Of a stretch of 9,228 nt of DNA, positions 1-6,767 are shown piece by piece (position 1 is the first letter of the stretch; every line of letters starts with the position of its first letter). Origin of the DNA: an uncultured Oscillibacter sp. (GTDB taxonomy: Bacteria > Bacillota > Clostridia > Oscillospirales > Oscillospiraceae); the NCBI GenBank assembly GCA_905233795.1, contig CAJOFP010000037.1:1-9228 (forward strand). The letters are read 5' to 3'. The notes below the pieces were generated by a model. It was not told the DNA's origin. It was given only the letters and a program-made list of their open reading frames with translations, and made no database searches. The position numbers were made by a program, and so were the translations under genes.

Positions 1-2090
1 CGTCGTCAAAGCCCTCAAGAGAATAACGCACATGCGGATTATTTAACGAATAAGTGAACGCGTAGGGATAAATCGTCAAACGGCGGCAGTTCGCGGGAAC
101 GCGGACTTCACCGTCTGACGGCACGGGGATATAGTTATCATCCGCCATTAAAAACGGGACGGACAAACGCACATTGCGGGCGTCGTCGGTATCGTCGAAT
201 ATATTGACGCCGCTCACGCCGTTGGACGCGGCTATATATAATACGCCGTCTTGGGTCACGCAACTGTAAGAATTGGCTGTGGCCGCGCAGGGTAAGCCGC
301 ATTTCGTATCGTAAAACGTGTAGTCTATTTTATTATTATTATTATTTTTATTATCCTGCAATAAATCGGCGCGTTTGACGACGTAAATGCCGTTGCTGCT
401 TAAAACCCAGACGCGATCATTATCATCGAAATAGAGATCGAAATTATTGGAATACGGGAAATTTTTCAGCGTCGTCACGGCTTCGTCGCGCATATAAGCT
501 ATAGAATTGCTGGTAATAATCCAGAATAAATCCGGGTCTTTCGGGTCGCGCAGGATACGCAAAATGACTTCTGAAGATAAGCCGTTTTCGCGGCCCACAC
601 GGGAAATTTTACCATTTTCCACGACATAAATGCCGTCGCCGTCGCTTCCGAAATAAAGACGCCCGTCTAAATTTTCCTCAATGCAGAGAACTTCCATATT
701 GCTGATTCCCTGCGCGTTATTATAAGTAGCGATAATTTCGCCGTCCTGAATTAAATTTACCCCGGCGTTCGTCGCCACGGCGATTTTGCCGTCTTGCAGT
801 TCGAGAATCATGCGGGCGCGGTTGGACGCGAGGCCGTTTTGCGTATTATAAATTTTATATTCCCCGCTGTCGGCGCGATAACAAATCAAGCCGTAATCGC
901 TGTTTGTGCATAACCAGAGCGCGCCGGAACTGTCGGCGCGGATACAGCGGATTCTTACGCCCTGTAACAAATCCGTCAAGTCATTTTCGACGGATTGAAA
1001 TTCTTGATTTAATACAATCAAGCCGGTATCCGTGCCGATATAGAGAAAATCGCCGTGAACGCAAGTCGTATTGACGACATGGGGCGCGAGGTCGGCGATA
1101 TTAAAAATATCCGTGAAGCGATTGGGGACGATTTTCATTAAACCCTGTCTGGACGACGTAAACCAGAGATTTCCCTCGTAATCGGCTATAATATGATCGA
1201 CGGAATTTGTCATGGGCAAGTCGCGCATTTGCGTATAACTCAAATCCTGATCCAGATAGCCAATGCCGTTATCGGCGCAGAGCCAGATTAAATTATCAAT
1301 TTTCCGTATGCTGTTGATTTGCTTTAACGGTTCTACGGAAATGACGCGGCTGTCTTGCATTTTATTCGATAAATCGCCGTGAATGACGGTTGAATTTTGG
1401 GTGCCGAGATAGACGAAGCCGGGACGATCCGGGTCGGGCAGGAGCGTATTAATCACGCCAAGTCCCAGAAATTCCGCGTCGTAAAACGCGCTGACGCGCA
1501 GATTCTGAACCGTGAAAAACGCGCCGGTCAGCGTGACGCCGTAAATGGCGCCGTCCTGTCCGGGGACCAGTTCGCAGACATATTCCTGATTGATTTGCGG
1601 ATCGTCCAGAACGTGCAGTATATTTTCCGGGTCAATATAAACCATGCCCATTGTGGTAGCGATTAAAATATTACCGTCCGGGTCTTCCGTGATAGATCGA
1701 ACGGACGACGAGCGCAAGCCCTCTTCCCGGTCATAGAAAGTAAACTGATCGTTTTCCAGACGGCAGACGCCGCTGTCATTCGTACCGATCCAGAGGCGTT
1801 TGCGGGAATCCTCAAATAGAGAAACGACGCTGGAGACGCCGGAGGACGAGTCATAACGATGAAAAGAATTGCCGTCATATCGGATCAGGCCGCTGTAACT
1901 TCCGATCCAGAGAAATCCCTCAGACGATTGGACAACGGCATTCGCGGCGGAAGTGGGCGTCCACGTTAAAGGCGAAAACGCCGGTCACAAGAAGCGGCGA
2001 TAATATAAATAAAATGAATAAAAATCCCGCGCCTGATAAAATATGGCGAACCGCGATGAAATTCCCGGCCGGCCTTTCGGATCGTTTCAT
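1..2090 (-). CDS. Two-propeller (Reg_prop, 14-blade) extracytoplasmic sensor, 3' end outside window, frameshift near 5' end
   Basis: Translation gives about 14 repeats of the two-component-regulator propeller type, for example WIGSYSGLIRYDG, LWIGTNDSGV, LWFTSSRQGL, LYIGTDTGL and LYFGSDGDGIYVV. This matches two seven-bladed propellers, as in hybrid sensor kinases and clostridial sensor-GGDEF proteins. The last residues (ending YSLEGFDD) look like the start of a Y_Y_Y domain, so a membrane helix and output domain (kinase, GGDEF or other) should lie beyond base 1. The start is ATG at 2088-2090, with AAGGAA 8 nt upstream and a signal peptide or anchor of about 40 residues (hydrophobic core GFLFILFILSPLLV). 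That frame hits TGA at 1922-1920 after 56 codons. The propeller frame is shifted by one base, has its own TGA at 1987-1985 and is then open to base 1. No ATG/GTG/TTG lies early in it, so a one-base lesion between 1922 and 1984 is the simplest reading. The ligand is unknown. Confidence 0.85.
327..354. repeat. ATT/AAT trinucleotide tract encoding an Asn run
   Basis: A short A+T trinucleotide run inside the propeller gene reads on the minus strand as consecutive AAT codons (DNKNNNNNK). It falls in a loop between the last two propeller blades, where a length change of whole codons would be tolerated. It is a slippage-prone low-complexity site; its present length keeps the frame. Confidence 0.7.
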
Positions 2091-2138
2091 ATATCAAGTT
2101 CCTTTCCGCGCATATATAATATATATAATAATTATTAT

Positions 2139-2158
2139 AAAATTATTATAATAATTTT
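2139..2158. repeat. Perfect 20-bp A+T palindrome over -10 region of sensor gene
   Basis: The two arms AAAATTATTA and TAATAATTTT are exact reverse complements with no spacer. The palindrome overlaps the predicted -10 box (2154-2159) and the expected transcription start of the propeller sensor gene. In A+T-only DNA such palindromes can arise by chance, so an operator role is only a possibility. Confidence 0.5.
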
Positions 2159-2182
2159 ATAAGGGAAGCCGGAACTTGTCAA
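2154..2182 (-). promoter_or_regulatory. Predicted sigma-A promoter of the propeller sensor gene
   Basis: On the minus strand TTGACA (2182-2177) is a perfect -35 box. It is followed after exactly 17 nt by TAAAAT (2159-2154), five of six matches to the -10 consensus. The start would be near 2147, giving a leader of about 57 nt before the ATG at 2090. Two inverted repeats overlap it, which suggests regulation. Confidence 0.6.
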
Positions 2183-2207
2183 GTTCAAAAGCGGGTTCTG
2201 AACGCTT
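2172..2207. promoter_or_regulatory. Two adjacent GAAC/GTTC inverted repeats, candidate operators
   Basis: GAACTTG-T-CAAGTTC (2172-2186) is a perfect 7+1+7 inverted repeat and contains the -35 box of the sensor gene promoter. Immediately upstream (in minus-strand sense) lies a second one at 2189-2207, AAGC-GG-GTTC-T-GAAC-GCTT, perfect except for a two-base bulge. Both share GTTC/GAAC half sites. The spacing inside the half sites does not fit the Gram-positive LexA box (GAAC-N4-GTTC). The regulator is unknown. Confidence 0.45.
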
Positions 2208-2220
2208 ATAAAACGACAAT

Positions 2221-2251
2221 ATCAGCGTGACGGAAAATCCGCCACGCTGAT
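2221..2251 (-). terminator. Probable intrinsic terminator after the double-glycine peptide gene
   Basis: ATCAGCGTG (2221-2229) pairs perfectly with CACGCTGAT (2243-2251), and CGG/CCG extends the stem inward around an AAAAT loop. It lies about 90 nt past the peptide stop codon. On the minus strand the tail is ATTGTCGTTTTATAA, T-rich but interrupted; the plus-strand tail (TTATATTTTAT) is also T-rich, but no plus-strand gene ends here. It separates the peptide gene from the sensor gene promoter. Confidence 0.55.
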
Positions 2252-2341
2252 TATATTTTATCCGTTCAGACAGGCCGCGAAAAATCGCGCCCCAAGTCCA
2301 TAAAATAAAAACGCTTATCAAACCCGCGTCCGCCGTCCGCG

Positions 2342-2644
2342 TTAATAAACAGCCGGGTCTTTGAGAACTACGCCGCTGTGTAACGTACTCCACGCGAAAT
2401 ATTGACCATGAGACGAAACCGCGAATTGACGATGGGAATCATTGCAGTGATAGCAGCGATACGTCTTGCCGGCGATACGAACATTGCCATAATCCGCCAA
2501 ATCATGAATCCTATGACAGCGGGCGCAGTAAGCGCGGCAGTTCGTTTTCACCGCTTCCAGACTCGCGTCAAGACTCATTCCGCCGACGACGGATTCCATA
2601 TCCTGAGCGGACAGCAAAGTCTCGTCATTTTTCTTCTCTTCCAC
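2342..2644 (-). CDS. Double-glycine-leader, Cys-rich (zinc-ribbon-like) small secreted peptide candidate
   Basis: This 100-residue protein begins with what looks like a double-glycine export leader, LLSAQDMESVVGG (residues 10-22). It matches the LSxxExxxVxGG pattern cut by C39-peptidase ABC transporters, so the mature part would be about 78 residues starting MSLDASLE. The mature part holds five cysteines: C36, C40, C43, C64 and C67. The pairs C40-ARC and C64-YHC have the spacing of a zinc ribbon, with histidines 44, 47, 66 and 71 close by. I do not recognise the family. The start is GTG at 2644-2642, supported by GAGG 8 nt upstream. It lies 72 nt downstream of the rsbW remnant across an A+T-only spacer and is followed by a hairpin. 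No transporter, maturase or immunity gene is in the window. It could be a bacteriocin/RiPP-like precursor, a signalling peptide, or a small metal-binding protein whose GG match is accidental. Confidence 0.7.
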   Translation of the reverse strand: MEEKKNDETLLSAQDMESVVGGMSLDASLEAVKTNCRAYCARCHRIHDLADYGNVRIAGKTYRCYHCNDSHRQFAVSSHGQYFAWSTLHSGVVLKDPAVY

Positions 2645-2716
2645 AAAGATAACCTCACTTATAAAATTTAATATTATTTTTTATATATTTTTAATATTTT
2701 ATAATTTTATATATTT

Positions 2717-3072
2717 TTATATATTTTTCTTGATTGTCAAAATATTTTGTCCGTCCCGTCTCTCATAAGAAATATCGTCCATTGTCTTTTTGACGATAAA
2801 AACGCCAAGCCCGCCGATTGGCCGGTCTTCCACGGCAAGCGTCACATCCGGGTCCTCTTTCTGTAAAGGATCGTATGGCTTGCCCTGATCCAGAAACGTA
2901 ATCACCACACAGAGCGGGTCTTTCTCAAATTCCACACGAACAATTCGTCTATCGCCACGTCAATTTGCGTCCGCGTCTTTATCGGACAGTCCGCCGCGTC
3001 CAATTCCGCGTTGACAAAATCCGTCACGGCGTCAATATTCGCAATCGTCGCGTCGAGCGTCAATTCTTTCAC
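2717..3072 (-). pseudogene. RsbW/SpoIIAB-like anti-sigma factor kinase gene, disrupted by internal deletion
   Basis: Two reading frames together make most of an RsbW-like GHKL ATPase. The first starts at GTG 3072 (AAGGAGG 7 nt upstream) and encodes an N-terminal part ending VAIDELF, the beginning of the N-box; it then runs out of frame to TGA at 2904-2902. The second (from about 2935 to the stop at 2717) gives VEFEKDP, then VITFLDQGKPYDPL (G1-like DxGxP(F/Y)DP motif), RPIGGLGVFIVKK (G2-type lid) and the C-terminal strand NILTIKKNI. About 17 residues expected between them are missing, including the Mg-binding Asn of the N-box and the following aromatic/VR-strand segment, and the frame changes. 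The family phosphorylates STAS antagonists and binds a sigma factor. The present gene should not make an active kinase unless the lesion is an assembly error. It lies in a minus-strand series with the STAS gene at 3946-4242. Confidence 0.8.
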
Positions 3073-3079
3073 TGTTTGG

Positions 3080-3086
3080 CCTCCTT
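3080..3086 (-). promoter_or_regulatory. Strong Shine-Dalgarno fixing the GTG start of the rsbW remnant
   Basis: AAGGAGG on the minus strand sits 7 nt before GTG at 3072-3070. It shows that the intact ancestor started here, well upstream of the GTG at 2935 that begins the surviving C-terminal frame. Confidence 0.75.
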
Positions 3087-3179
3087 ATCGCGCGTCGATC
3101 CGAGTCTTATCCGAAACGCGATTTAAATAAATAAATTTAAGCGCGATTTCCGGAAATCATCAGACCGCGCCGTTATCCG

Positions 3180-3806
3180 TCATGATATTTTTTTATAAAT
3201 CACCATTTCCACGGCGTTTCCATTGATAAATATTTTGACCTCGTCCGCCAGATTCGCCACAATGGATTTTTCCAATTCGTCCCATTCCTCCGCCTTGTCC
3301 GGACTGTTCTCCTCCGCCTTTACTGATTCCCTGTACTGTTCCAATGACCAGCTTGTCACGGAGATCATGGCGAGTTTCATGGGATCATCCGTCATATCAA
3401 ATCCGTCATACTGTAATCCGCTTTCGTAATAATTCGGCGGAGACAGATCATCCGGCGCGAGCATCGACTCGAATATATCCCTGATTTTTCCCATAATCCC
3501 TTTCGCCGCGGAATTTTTCCCGCTGGTGGATACTCTCAGCAATTCCCCGCGCTTTTCCGCGTCCATGACGGTTACCGTCTTGAGATGCAGTTCAAAAACG
3601 CCCTGTTTATTATCCTCAATCCAGAACGACGCTTCCGTCTCGCCGGTCAGCGACCGCAGCATTCCCATCATTTCCTCGCCTAAAAGGCGCAAATGCAACG
3701 CGTTTTTCTTGTCCAGCTTTTTATACGAAGCCACGTCCTCCGTCTGCCGGAGGGCTTCTTCCATTCCCTCGCCGCCGCTGGAAACGGCAATCACATCAGA
3801 TTTCAT
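3180..3806 (-). CDS. Uncharacterised 208-residue protein of the partner-switch cluster, possibly a divergent GHKL-type protein
   Basis: I do not recognise a named family. The protein has no signal peptide or membrane helix and is acidic and probably cytoplasmic. Residues 35-55 (ALHLRLLGEEMMGMLRSLTG) look like the helix carrying an N-box, but the usual Asn is absent. A beta-rich stretch follows (EASFWIE, GVFELHLKTVTV), then TSGKNSAAKGIMGKI (94-108), reminiscent of a lid loop, and a C-terminal strand pair (NLADEVKIFI, AVEMVIYKKI) that could close an ATPase-like sheet. These similarities are inference from pattern only. The start is ATG at 3806-3804, with GGAAGGAA about 10 nt upstream. It lies between the STAS gene (upstream, past a terminator) and the rsbW remnant (downstream, 107 nt away). 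That position suggests a role in the same signalling route, such as a second kinase-like partner of the STAS protein. Confidence 0.75.
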   Translation of the reverse strand: MKSDVIAVSSGGEGMEEALRQTEDVASYKKLDKKNALHLRLLGEEMMGMLRSLTGETEASFWIEDNKQGVFELHLKTVTVMDAEKRGELLRVSTSGKNSAAKGIMGKIRDIFESMLAPDDLSPPNYYESGLQYDGFDMTDDPMKLAMISVTSWSLEQYRESVKAEENSPDKAEEWDELEKSIVANLADEVKIFINGNAVEMVIYKKIS

Positions 3807-3846
3807 AATTTTCGTTTTCCTTCCGAATCACACGCGAACGCCCGCG

Positions 3847-3873
3847 ATTATATTTATTTATTTTATTATCCAA
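3847..3873 (-). promoter_or_regulatory. Weak promoter candidate for the 208-residue protein gene
   Basis: On the minus strand TTGGAT (3873-3868) and a perfect TATAAT (3852-3847) are separated by 15 nt, shorter than ideal. The site lies just past the terminator of the STAS gene and about 40 nt before the next start codon, which is where a promoter would be needed. Confidence 0.35.
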
Positions 3874-3884
3874 TCTCTCTCGAT

Positions 3885-3933
3885 AAAAAATCAGGCGGCC
3901 AGTTCTCCCCCTATTCTCAAGAGAATTGGCCGC
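3885..3933 (-). terminator. Strong intrinsic terminator after the STAS gene
   Basis: On the minus strand GCGGCCAATTCTC (3933-3921) pairs with GAGAACTGGCCGC (3907-3895): 13 positions with one mismatch, a 13-nt loop, then CTGATTTTTT. It begins 12 nt after the STAS stop codon. It would insulate, or attenuate, expression of the downstream kinase-like genes relative to the STAS gene. Confidence 0.88.
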
Positions 3934-3945
3934 GCTTTCATCATC

Positions 3946-4242
3946 TTAAGCAATCGTCAGAATATCCGCGAAGCCCGTGACATCAAAAATTTCCATAATC
4001 GCGGCGCCGACATTCGTCAGCGTCATACCGCCCCGGCGTCCCATCACTTTTTGCGTGGACAATAAAACCCGCAGACCGGCGGAAGAGATATAATCCAGCT
4101 TCGCCATGTCTATCGTCAGCGTCTCCACGCCGTCCAACGCCGTTTTCAGTTCCGCTTCCAATTCCGGGGCCGTCATCGTGTCCAGTCTGCCCTCCAGCGC
4201 GATTGTCAACGCGTCACCGTTTTTCGTCTTGTTGATTGTCAT
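3946..4242 (-). CDS. STAS-domain anti-sigma factor antagonist (RsbV/SpoIIAA-like)
   Basis: At 98 residues this is a stand-alone STAS domain of normal length. In partner switching, the unphosphorylated STAS protein binds an RsbW-type kinase and releases its sigma factor or other target; phosphorylation by the kinase turns it off. The sequence shows the N-terminal strand ALTIALEGRLDTMTAPEL and the central motif LDYISSAGLRVLL. By alignment with RsbV and SpoIIAA (MDS before TG or SG), Ser54 is the predicted phosphoacceptor. The C-terminal half (GGMTLTNVGAAIMEIFDVTGFADIL) is typical. The start is ATG 4242-4240, with AAAGGAG 9 nt upstream. It lies 73 nt after glyA, with an A+T-only spacer between, and is followed by a strong terminator. 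Its natural partner would be the RsbW-like gene at 2717-3072, which is broken here, so the protein may answer to a kinase elsewhere. Confidence 0.93.
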   Translation of the reverse strand: MTINKTKNGDALTIALEGRLDTMTAPELEAELKTALDGVETLTIDMAKLDYISSAGLRVLLSTQKVMGRRGGMTLTNVGAAIMEIFDVTGFADILTIA

Positions 4243-4265
4243 TTCGCAAATCTCCTTTATAACAA

Positions 4266-4304
4266 AATATTATAATATTATTATAAATATATTATAATAT
4301 ATTT
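4266..4304. repeat. Two A+T palindromes in the glyA-STAS spacer
   Basis: AATATTA/TAATATT (4266-4279, 14 bp) and AAATATATTA/TAATATATTT (4285-4304, 20 bp) are perfect palindromes, both centred on ATTATAAT. The spacer is almost pure A+T and contains several TATAAT-like hexamers on either strand, so a -10 element for the STAS gene is likely here, although no good -35 box is seen. The 5-bp hairpin CCGCG-ATAAG-CGCGG around the glyA stop codon lacks a proper T tract. Confidence 0.45.
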
Positions 4305-4315
4305 TATTCCCGCGC

Positions 4316-5494
4316 TTATCGCGGCATTTCCCGAATAATCCGGTCAATTTTCTTGGCGACTTCTATAAAATCCGCTTCCTGATAGCCTTTTGTCGTCATC
4401 GCCGCGACGCCGATCCGAACCCCTGAGGTTAATTGCGGCGAACGCGTCTCATTCGGGACGCAATTTTTATTCAACGTAATGCCGTGTTTATCCAACTCAT
4501 CCTGCACCGCTTTTCCGGTCAGTCCCGTGTCCGTCAAATCCAATAAAAACAAATGATTATCCGTGCCGCCCGTCACGACGTGATAGCCCATTTCCAGAAA
4601 CGCGTTGCACATCGCTTTGCAATTTCTTATAATCTGATGTCCGTACTCGGCGAACTCCGGCGTCAACGCCTCTTCAGCCGCGATCGCTTTTCCCGCGATT
4701 ACATGTTCCAACGGTCCGCCCTGACATCCCGGAAAGACCGCGCCGTCCACTTTTTTCGCCAGTTCCGGCTTGCAGAATATCAAACCGCCTCGCGGTCCTC
4801 TTAACGTCTTATGCGTCGTCGTGGTAATTATATCCGCCAATCCGAACGGCGACGGATGATCCCCAGACGCGACCAGTCCCGCGATATGCGCCATGTCTAC
4901 CATGAAATACGCGCCCACTTCCCGCGCGATTTTATAAAATCTCTCAAAATCCAAAATCCGGCTGTACGCTGAAGCCCCGGCAAGAATCAAATTCGGCTTT
5001 TCCTCACGCGCCAGTTTTTCCACGTCATTCATATCAATCCGGCCCGACGCGTCCAAGCTGTAAAATATCATATTATATAATTTTCCGCTGAAATTGACCG
5101 GCGATCCGTGCGTCAAATGCGCGCCGTCATTCAAATTCATAGACAAAATTTTATCGCCCGGTTTCAAAACGCTCATGTAAGCCGCCAAATTCGCCGATGA
5201 TCCGCTGTGGGGCTGCACATTGACGTGATAATCCGTGTGAAACACTTTTCGCCATGTTTCGCAACAATACTCTTCCAATTCGTTCACGACTTCACAGCCG
5301 CCGTAATATCTCCCCCGATTGCCCGACACGCGCTCCGTCGGATACCCCTCGGCGTATTTATTCGTCAAGCAAGACCCCACGGCCCGCATGACATTCTCAC
5401 TGACAAAATTTTCACTTGCGATCAATTCCACCGTGGAATCCTGACGGCGTTGTTCCCTCTCTATAAAATCAAATACTTTCGATTTTAATCGCAT
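4316..5494 (-). CDS. glyA: Serine hydroxymethyltransferase
   Basis: This PLP enzyme interconverts serine plus tetrahydrofolate with glycine plus 5,10-methylene-THF in the cytoplasm. It is the main source of one-carbon units for purine, thymidylate and methionine synthesis. Family motifs are clear: ELIASENFVS (24-33), TNKYAEGYP (44-52), VNVQPHSGSSAN (91-102), HLTHGSPVNFSGK, VDMAHIAGLV, TTTTHKTLRGPRGG with PLP-binding Lys229, FPGCQGGPLEHVIAGKA, GGTDNHL and LTSGVRIG. At 392 residues it is slightly shorter than the usual 410-420. The usual HGGHLTHG segment reads NDGAHLTHG. The start is ATG 5494-5492; a Shine-Dalgarno-like AAGGA lies about 12 nt upstream. It has its own promoter at 5560-5588 and may read through into the STAS gene, since no convincing terminator follows. 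Confidence 0.98.
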   Translation of the reverse strand: MRLKSKVFDFIEREQRRQDSTVELIASENFVSENVMRAVGSCLTNKYAEGYPTERVSGNRGRYYGGCEVVNELEEYCCETWRKVFHTDYHVNVQPHSGSSANLAAYMSVLKPGDKILSMNLNDGAHLTHGSPVNFSGKLYNMIFYSLDASGRIDMNDVEKLAREEKPNLILAGASAYSRILDFERFYKIAREVGAYFMVDMAHIAGLVASGDHPSPFGLADIITTTTHKTLRGPRGGLIFCKPELAKKVDGAVFPGCQGGPLEHVIAGKAIAAEEALTPEFAEYGHQIIRNCKAMCNAFLEMGYHVVTGGTDNHLFLLDLTDTGLTGKAVQDELDKHGITLNKNCVPNETRSPQLTSGVRIGVAAMTTKGYQEADFIEVAKKIDRIIREMPR

Positions 5495-5528
5495 TCCAAA
5501 ATACCATCCTTATTTATTATAAACAAAC

Positions 5529-5548
5529 GCCGTTACAAATCTTACGGC
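5529..5548 (-). other. Small inverted repeat in the glyA leader
   Basis: GCCGT and ACGGC form a 5-bp stem with a 10-nt loop in the predicted 5' leader of glyA. The following minus-strand bases are GTTTGTTTATAAT, T-rich but not a clean terminator tail. It does not match a riboswitch I know. It could be a weak attenuator or mean nothing. Confidence 0.25.
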
Positions 5549-5559
5549 ATTCTTATTTT

Positions 5560-5588
5560 ATTATAAAATATCCGCCGCCCGATTGCAA
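5560..5588 (-). promoter_or_regulatory. Predicted sigma-A promoter of glyA
   Basis: On the minus strand TTGCAA (5588-5583) and a perfect TATAAT (5565-5560) are separated by exactly 17 nt. Transcription would start near 5553, leaving a leader of about 60 nt before the glyA ATG. A second TTGACT just upstream has the wrong spacing (22 nt). Confidence 0.65.
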
Positions 5589-5713
5589 GTCAAGTTCGTC
5601 ATCTTCACAAATTTTTATTTTATCAACGCAAAATTTTGATAATTTTCATAAGCATATTTATACAATACGCACAAAACAAAATCTAATCTATTTATATAAA
5701 TTAATTTTTTAAA

Positions 5714-6739
5714 TTAATATAAAAACATGGCGTCGCCGAATGAGAAAAAGCGATAGCGTTTTTCAACCGCTTCCCGATACGCCGCTAATATATTCTCACG
5801 TCCGGCGAACGCGCTCACTAACATTAAAAGCGTACTTTCCGGCAAATGAAAATTCGTGATTGAGCCGTCCGTAATTTTAAATTGATACCCCGGATAGATA
5901 TAAATACCCGTCCAGCCCGCGCCCGGATTTAAAATCCCGTTTTCGTCCGCCCACGTTTCCAGCGTCCTGCAGGATGTCGTTCCCGCGCAGATACAGCGTC
6001 CCCCGGCGGCGCGGGTGTGATTTACCAAATCCGCCGTCTCTTGCGATACCATACAAAATTCCTTGTGCATTTCATGTTCCGTCAAATCCGCTTCCCGCAC
6101 GGGTCTGAACGTCCCAAGCCCTACATGAAGCGTCACATAACCGATTTGAACGCCTTTTTCCTGTATTTTATTCAACAATTCCGGCGTGAAATGTAATCCC
6201 GCCGTCGGCGCCGCCGCGCTCCCCGGCGATTTCGCGTATACTGTCTGATAACGCTCCCGGTTTTGCAATTCCGCGTGAATATACGGCGGCAACGGCATTT
6301 TACCCAGTTCCTCCAGAATTTCCAGAAAAATACCGTCATATATAAATTTTATTAATCTATTTCCGCCGTCCGCGATTTCTAAAATCTCCGCCCGCAATTC
6401 ACCGCCGCCAAATATTAAACGCGTTCCGGGTCTCATACGGCGTCCGGGTCGGACCAGACATTCCCAAATATTACCGCCCTTGTCATTTAACAACAGCAAT
6501 TCACACGCGCCGCCGCCCGGCAGTCTCTGACCGATTAACCGCGCCGGAAGTACCCGACTGTCATTTAAAATCAAACAATCGCCGGGATTTAAAAATTTTA
6601 TTAAATTATAAAAATAATCATGACCGATTTCGCCGTTTGATTTATTTAACAGCATTAATCTTGACGCGTCGCGTTTTTCCAACGGCGTCTGCGCGATTAA
6701 CTCCGGCGGTAAATCATAATAAAAATCTTTCGTGTTCAT
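5714..6739 (-). CDS. queA: S-adenosylmethionine:tRNA ribosyltransferase-isomerase
   Basis: QueA transfers and isomerises the ribosyl group of AdoMet onto 7-aminomethyl-7-deazaguanine in tRNA, making epoxyqueuosine at wobble position 34 of GUN-anticodon tRNAs. With the start at 6739 the product has 341 residues, the usual length. Motifs include [23 protein letters not shown] near the N-terminus in two overlapping blocks ([22 protein letters not shown]), [10 protein letters not shown] (59-68), [21 protein letters not shown] (173-185), [11 protein letters not shown] (204-214), [10 protein letters not shown] and [14 protein letters not shown] (290-303). I chose ATG 6739-6737 because [11 protein letters not shown] matches the family N-terminus and AAGGAA lies about 11 nt upstream; an in-frame ATG at 6760 has no ribosome site. 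It begins 28 nt after the pilin-like gene with no terminator between, so co-transcription is likely. An A+T inverted repeat (5701-5717) overlaps its stop codon. tgt and other queuosine genes are not in the window. Confidence 0.97.
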   Translation of the reverse strand: MNTKDFYYDLPPELIAQTPLEKRDASRLMLLNKSNGEIGHDYFYNLIKFLNPGDCLILNDSRVLPARLIGQRLPGGGACELLLLNDKGGNIWECLVRPGRRMRPGTRLIFGGGELRAEILEIADGGNRLIKFIYDGIFLEILEELGKMPLPPYIHAELQNRERYQTVYAKSPGSAAAPTAGLHFTPELLNKIQEKGVQIGYVTLHVGLGTFRPVREADLTEHEMHKEFCMVSQETADLVNHTRAAGGRCICAGTTSCRTLETWADENGILNPGAGWTGIYIYPGYQFKITDGSITNFHLPESTLLMLVSAFAGRENILAAYREAVEKRYRFFSFGDAMFLY

Positions 6740-6767
6740 TGCGTTGACTTTTCCTTCCATTTGATAC

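Noticed and set aside
1397..1878. Open frames on both strands inside the sensor gene
   Set aside because: The propeller frame runs unbroken through this part with regular WIG-type repeats, so the others are shadows.
2172..2186. LexA (SOS) box
   Set aside because: GAAC and GTTC are present but separated by seven bases, whereas the Gram-positive LexA site has four.
2157..2393. Minus-strand open frame of 78 codons after the peptide gene
   Set aside because: It overlaps the end of the peptide gene in another frame and runs through the terminator hairpin and the sensor promoter repeats. No ribosome site or family likeness.
2402..2671. Plus-strand open frame of 89 codons
   Set aside because: Antisense shadow of the double-glycine peptide gene, which has the better start signal and a meaningful leader motif.
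3526..4065. Plus-strand open frame of 179 codons
   Set aside because: It crosses the start of the 208-residue gene, the terminator and the end of the STAS gene in antisense. The opposite-strand genes have clear starts and family motifs.
5701..5717. A+T inverted repeat at the queA stop as a terminator
   Set aside because: The stem (TTAATTT/AAATTAA) has no G:C pairs and no dependable T tract, so it is too weak to call.
6740..6760. queA start at ATG 6760
   Set aside because: It would add seven residues unlike the QueA N-terminus and has no ribosome site. The AAGGAA that serves ATG 6739 lies inside that extension.
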